Source: Acetobacter sacchari (GTDB lineage: Bacteria > Pseudomonadota > Alphaproteobacteria > Acetobacterales > Acetobacteraceae). Taken from it: a stretch of DNA of 52,125 nt. A program made the position numbers and the translations under genes. The stretch covers positions 1-52,125 of the forward strand of contig NZ_JAFVMF010000024.1 in assembly GCF_017377715.1 (NCBI RefSeq), in the 5' to 3' direction. The notes beneath the pieces were generated by a model. The model did no database searches. It was not told the DNA's origin and saw only the letters and a program-made list of their open reading frames with translations. Position 1 is the stretch's first letter. Each line of letters opens with the position of its first letter. Of this stretch, positions 50,758 through 52,125 are shown piece by piece.

Positions 50758-52071
50758 TCAGACTGAGGCGGCTTTCTCCCTTCTTCTCTGCGTTGAGCAT
50801 GCTATGCGCAACGCATCCCGGTATTTGGCCACGGTTCGTCGTGCGATGTCTATTCCTTCTTTGCGAAGTTTTTGCACGATGGCGTCGTCAGACAGCGTAT
50901 CGCCTGGATTTTCGTTGTCGATCATTCTGCGTATTTTGAAACGTATGGCCTCAGCGCTTTGAGTATTTCCAGCATTACGTCCGTTGACGGCTTGTGTGAA
51001 AAAATATTTCAGTTCGATGACGCCGTGCGGGGTCTCGATATACTTTCCGTTGGTCGCGCGGCTGATCGTGCTTTCGTGCAGGCCGGTTTCGATGGCGACC
51101 TGCTGCAGCGTCAAGGGGCGTAAGCCCGCAGGACCCTCGTCGACAAACTGACCTTGCACGCGCATGATTTCTGCCCCGACCGTCAGCAAGGTTCGAGATC
51201 GCTGGCTGATTGCGCGCATCAGCCAGCGTGCCCGGGCGCCTTCCGCGCGAACGAAAGCATGATCGGATCGAGAGCCGTAAGAGAGCGAGCGCGCCATCAA
51301 CGCGCCGTCCAATCGGAGGCGAGGCGCAGCATCTGGATTGAGTTCGACGCGCCAGTTTCCTTCTGAAGTGCGACATGCGTGAAGATCAGCGATAAGCGCT
51401 GGCGGTGTCTCAATACCGAAGAAACCGGGCTTCGGGTTCAGGCGCCGTAACTCCGACAGCATGTCTGCGAAGTCCTCCGTATCGACGCCACATATGGCTC
51501 TGACGCGGGCGTATTCATGCGCGCCGAGGAGATCGAGATTGTCGATCATCGCCGCCATCGCCGGATCAAAGCGGTTCTGTGCGATCAATTGCGCTGCGAG
51601 GCACTCCTGAAGCGAGTGTGCGAACAGTCCCGTGGGTTCGAACCCCATCATCAGAATGCGAATTTTTTCGACGACAGTGGTTTCGACGCCAAGGCGTGCA
51701 GCGATGTCCTTCGTAGAAAGCGAAAGGCGTCCGACCGGATCGAGAAGTGTGATCAGATGCCTGCCTATAAGACGGTCACGCGCGTCCAGATGGTGCACGA
51801 GGCGCAGTTGCTCGCCCAGGCTTTCGTGCATGGACACTGGAGCAGGCAGGCGCTCCAGTCGCTCGTCCCACCAGTCGCGCGCGGTTTCTGTGGTCGCCGT
51901 TCGCGCGCCGCCAGATCCTGCGACAGGCGCGCCGTCTCGATCATAACAGTCGTCGAAACCACCGGCTTCCGCCATGTGAATGAATTCTGCGTCGAGCGGT
52001 GAGGCGTCGTCCGGGGGAAGGGTGTTTTCGATCAACGCGTCGGAGGACGTGCGAGGTTCCGACCCGCCTGA
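50758..52071 (-). pseudogene. rpoN: RNA polymerase sigma-54 factor, N-terminus lost to an IS
   Basis: The frame encodes the core-binding and DNA-binding parts of RpoN. SLGEQLRLVHHLDARDRLIG, then LRRLNPKPGFFG and LTLQQVAIETGLHESTISRA with NGKYIETPHGVIELKYFF are typical, and the RpoN box ARRTVAKYRDAL is intact near the C-terminus. Region I (Q-rich, with LxTPQLQQ-type text, about 50 residues), which answers to activators, is absent. The frame reaches the IS end at 52071 without a stop, and a TTG at 52035 is not a natural start. About 430 residues remain. The gene is either a disrupted sigma-54 or is expressed from the IS as a region-I-less form. Confidence 0.85.
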
Positions 52072-52125
52072 GAGCCTGTTTGGAAAATCGGTCTGATGTG
52101 ATTCAAGCTCTGGATGTGGACGCCA
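52072..52125 (+). mobile_element. End of an insertion sequence (IS5/IS1031-like), right border
   Basis: Positions 52072-52089 repeat, on the plus strand, the 18-bp end seen at 52-35. The next bases differ from those at the left border, so the two borders show either opposite ends of one IS type or related elements. TGA at 52069-52071 fits a TNA target. The rpoN frame enters here. Confidence 0.7.

Overview
The window looks like chromosomal DNA of an acetic acid bacterium or close relative (Acetobacteraceae, Alphaproteobacteria). Support comes from high-GC host genes, the Hsp20-DUF1150 pair and the rpoN-hpf order typical of alphaproteobacteria, an acetan/xanthan-type exopolysaccharide cluster with a GumK-like domain, and insertion-sequence ends with a TNA-type target as in the IS1031/IS5 group. 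All assignments come from reading motifs; no database search was run. The two window ends carry the same 18-bp sequence in opposite orientation (35-52 on minus, 52072-52089 on plus). The window therefore probably runs from one insertion sequence to another, and each insertion truncates a gene: a PARIS-like nuclease gene on the left and rpoN on the right.

Region 1 (1 to about 34.26 kb) is a siphovirus-type (HK97-like) prophage. From left to right it holds: an AriA/AriB (PARIS-like) defence pair cut by the IS; an unrecognised AT-rich gene; a small AlpA-like regulator pair plus a decayed copy of the regulator; and an immunity region with an XRE repressor, a Cro-like protein, three 17-bp palindromic operators and a membrane-anchored DEDDh exonuclease. 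Replication genes follow (DnaB helicase and a probable initiator gene carrying four 12-bp iterons), then a DUF6362-like late regulator, a GrlR-like gene and an HNH nuclease. The structural block is TerS, TerL, portal, protease, capsid, connectors, tail tube, G/GT tail chaperones with a textbook -1 frameshift site, a tape measure with what reads as a circularly permuted transglycosylase domain, tail-tip and fibre genes. It ends with an AT-rich membrane-protein gene and the lysis genes. The prophage abuts the 3' end of tRNA-Thr(TGT) at 34256-34330, the likely attachment site. No integrase and no second copy of the tRNA end are in the window, so the other end lies beyond the left IS.

Region 2 (34.3-40 kb) is host DNA: an EmrA/EmrB-type efflux operon, an EamA/DMT exporter and a RadC-family protein that has lost its metal-binding motif. 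Region 3 (40-48 kb) is an exopolysaccharide cluster: a GT14-type transferase, a GumK-GT4 fusion glycosyltransferase, a Wzy/GumE-like polymerase, a secreted GH5 glycosidase and a Wzx-like flippase. Together they could add sugars to a lipid-linked repeat unit, flip it, polymerise it and trim the product.

Region 4 (48.2-52.1 kb) is a stress and regulation block: a small membrane peptide, an Hsp20 gene with a sigma-32-like promoter and a ROSE-like RNA thermometer, a DUF1150 gene, hpf (ribosome hibernation) and rpoN (sigma-54). rpoN has lost its N-terminal region I to the right-hand IS.
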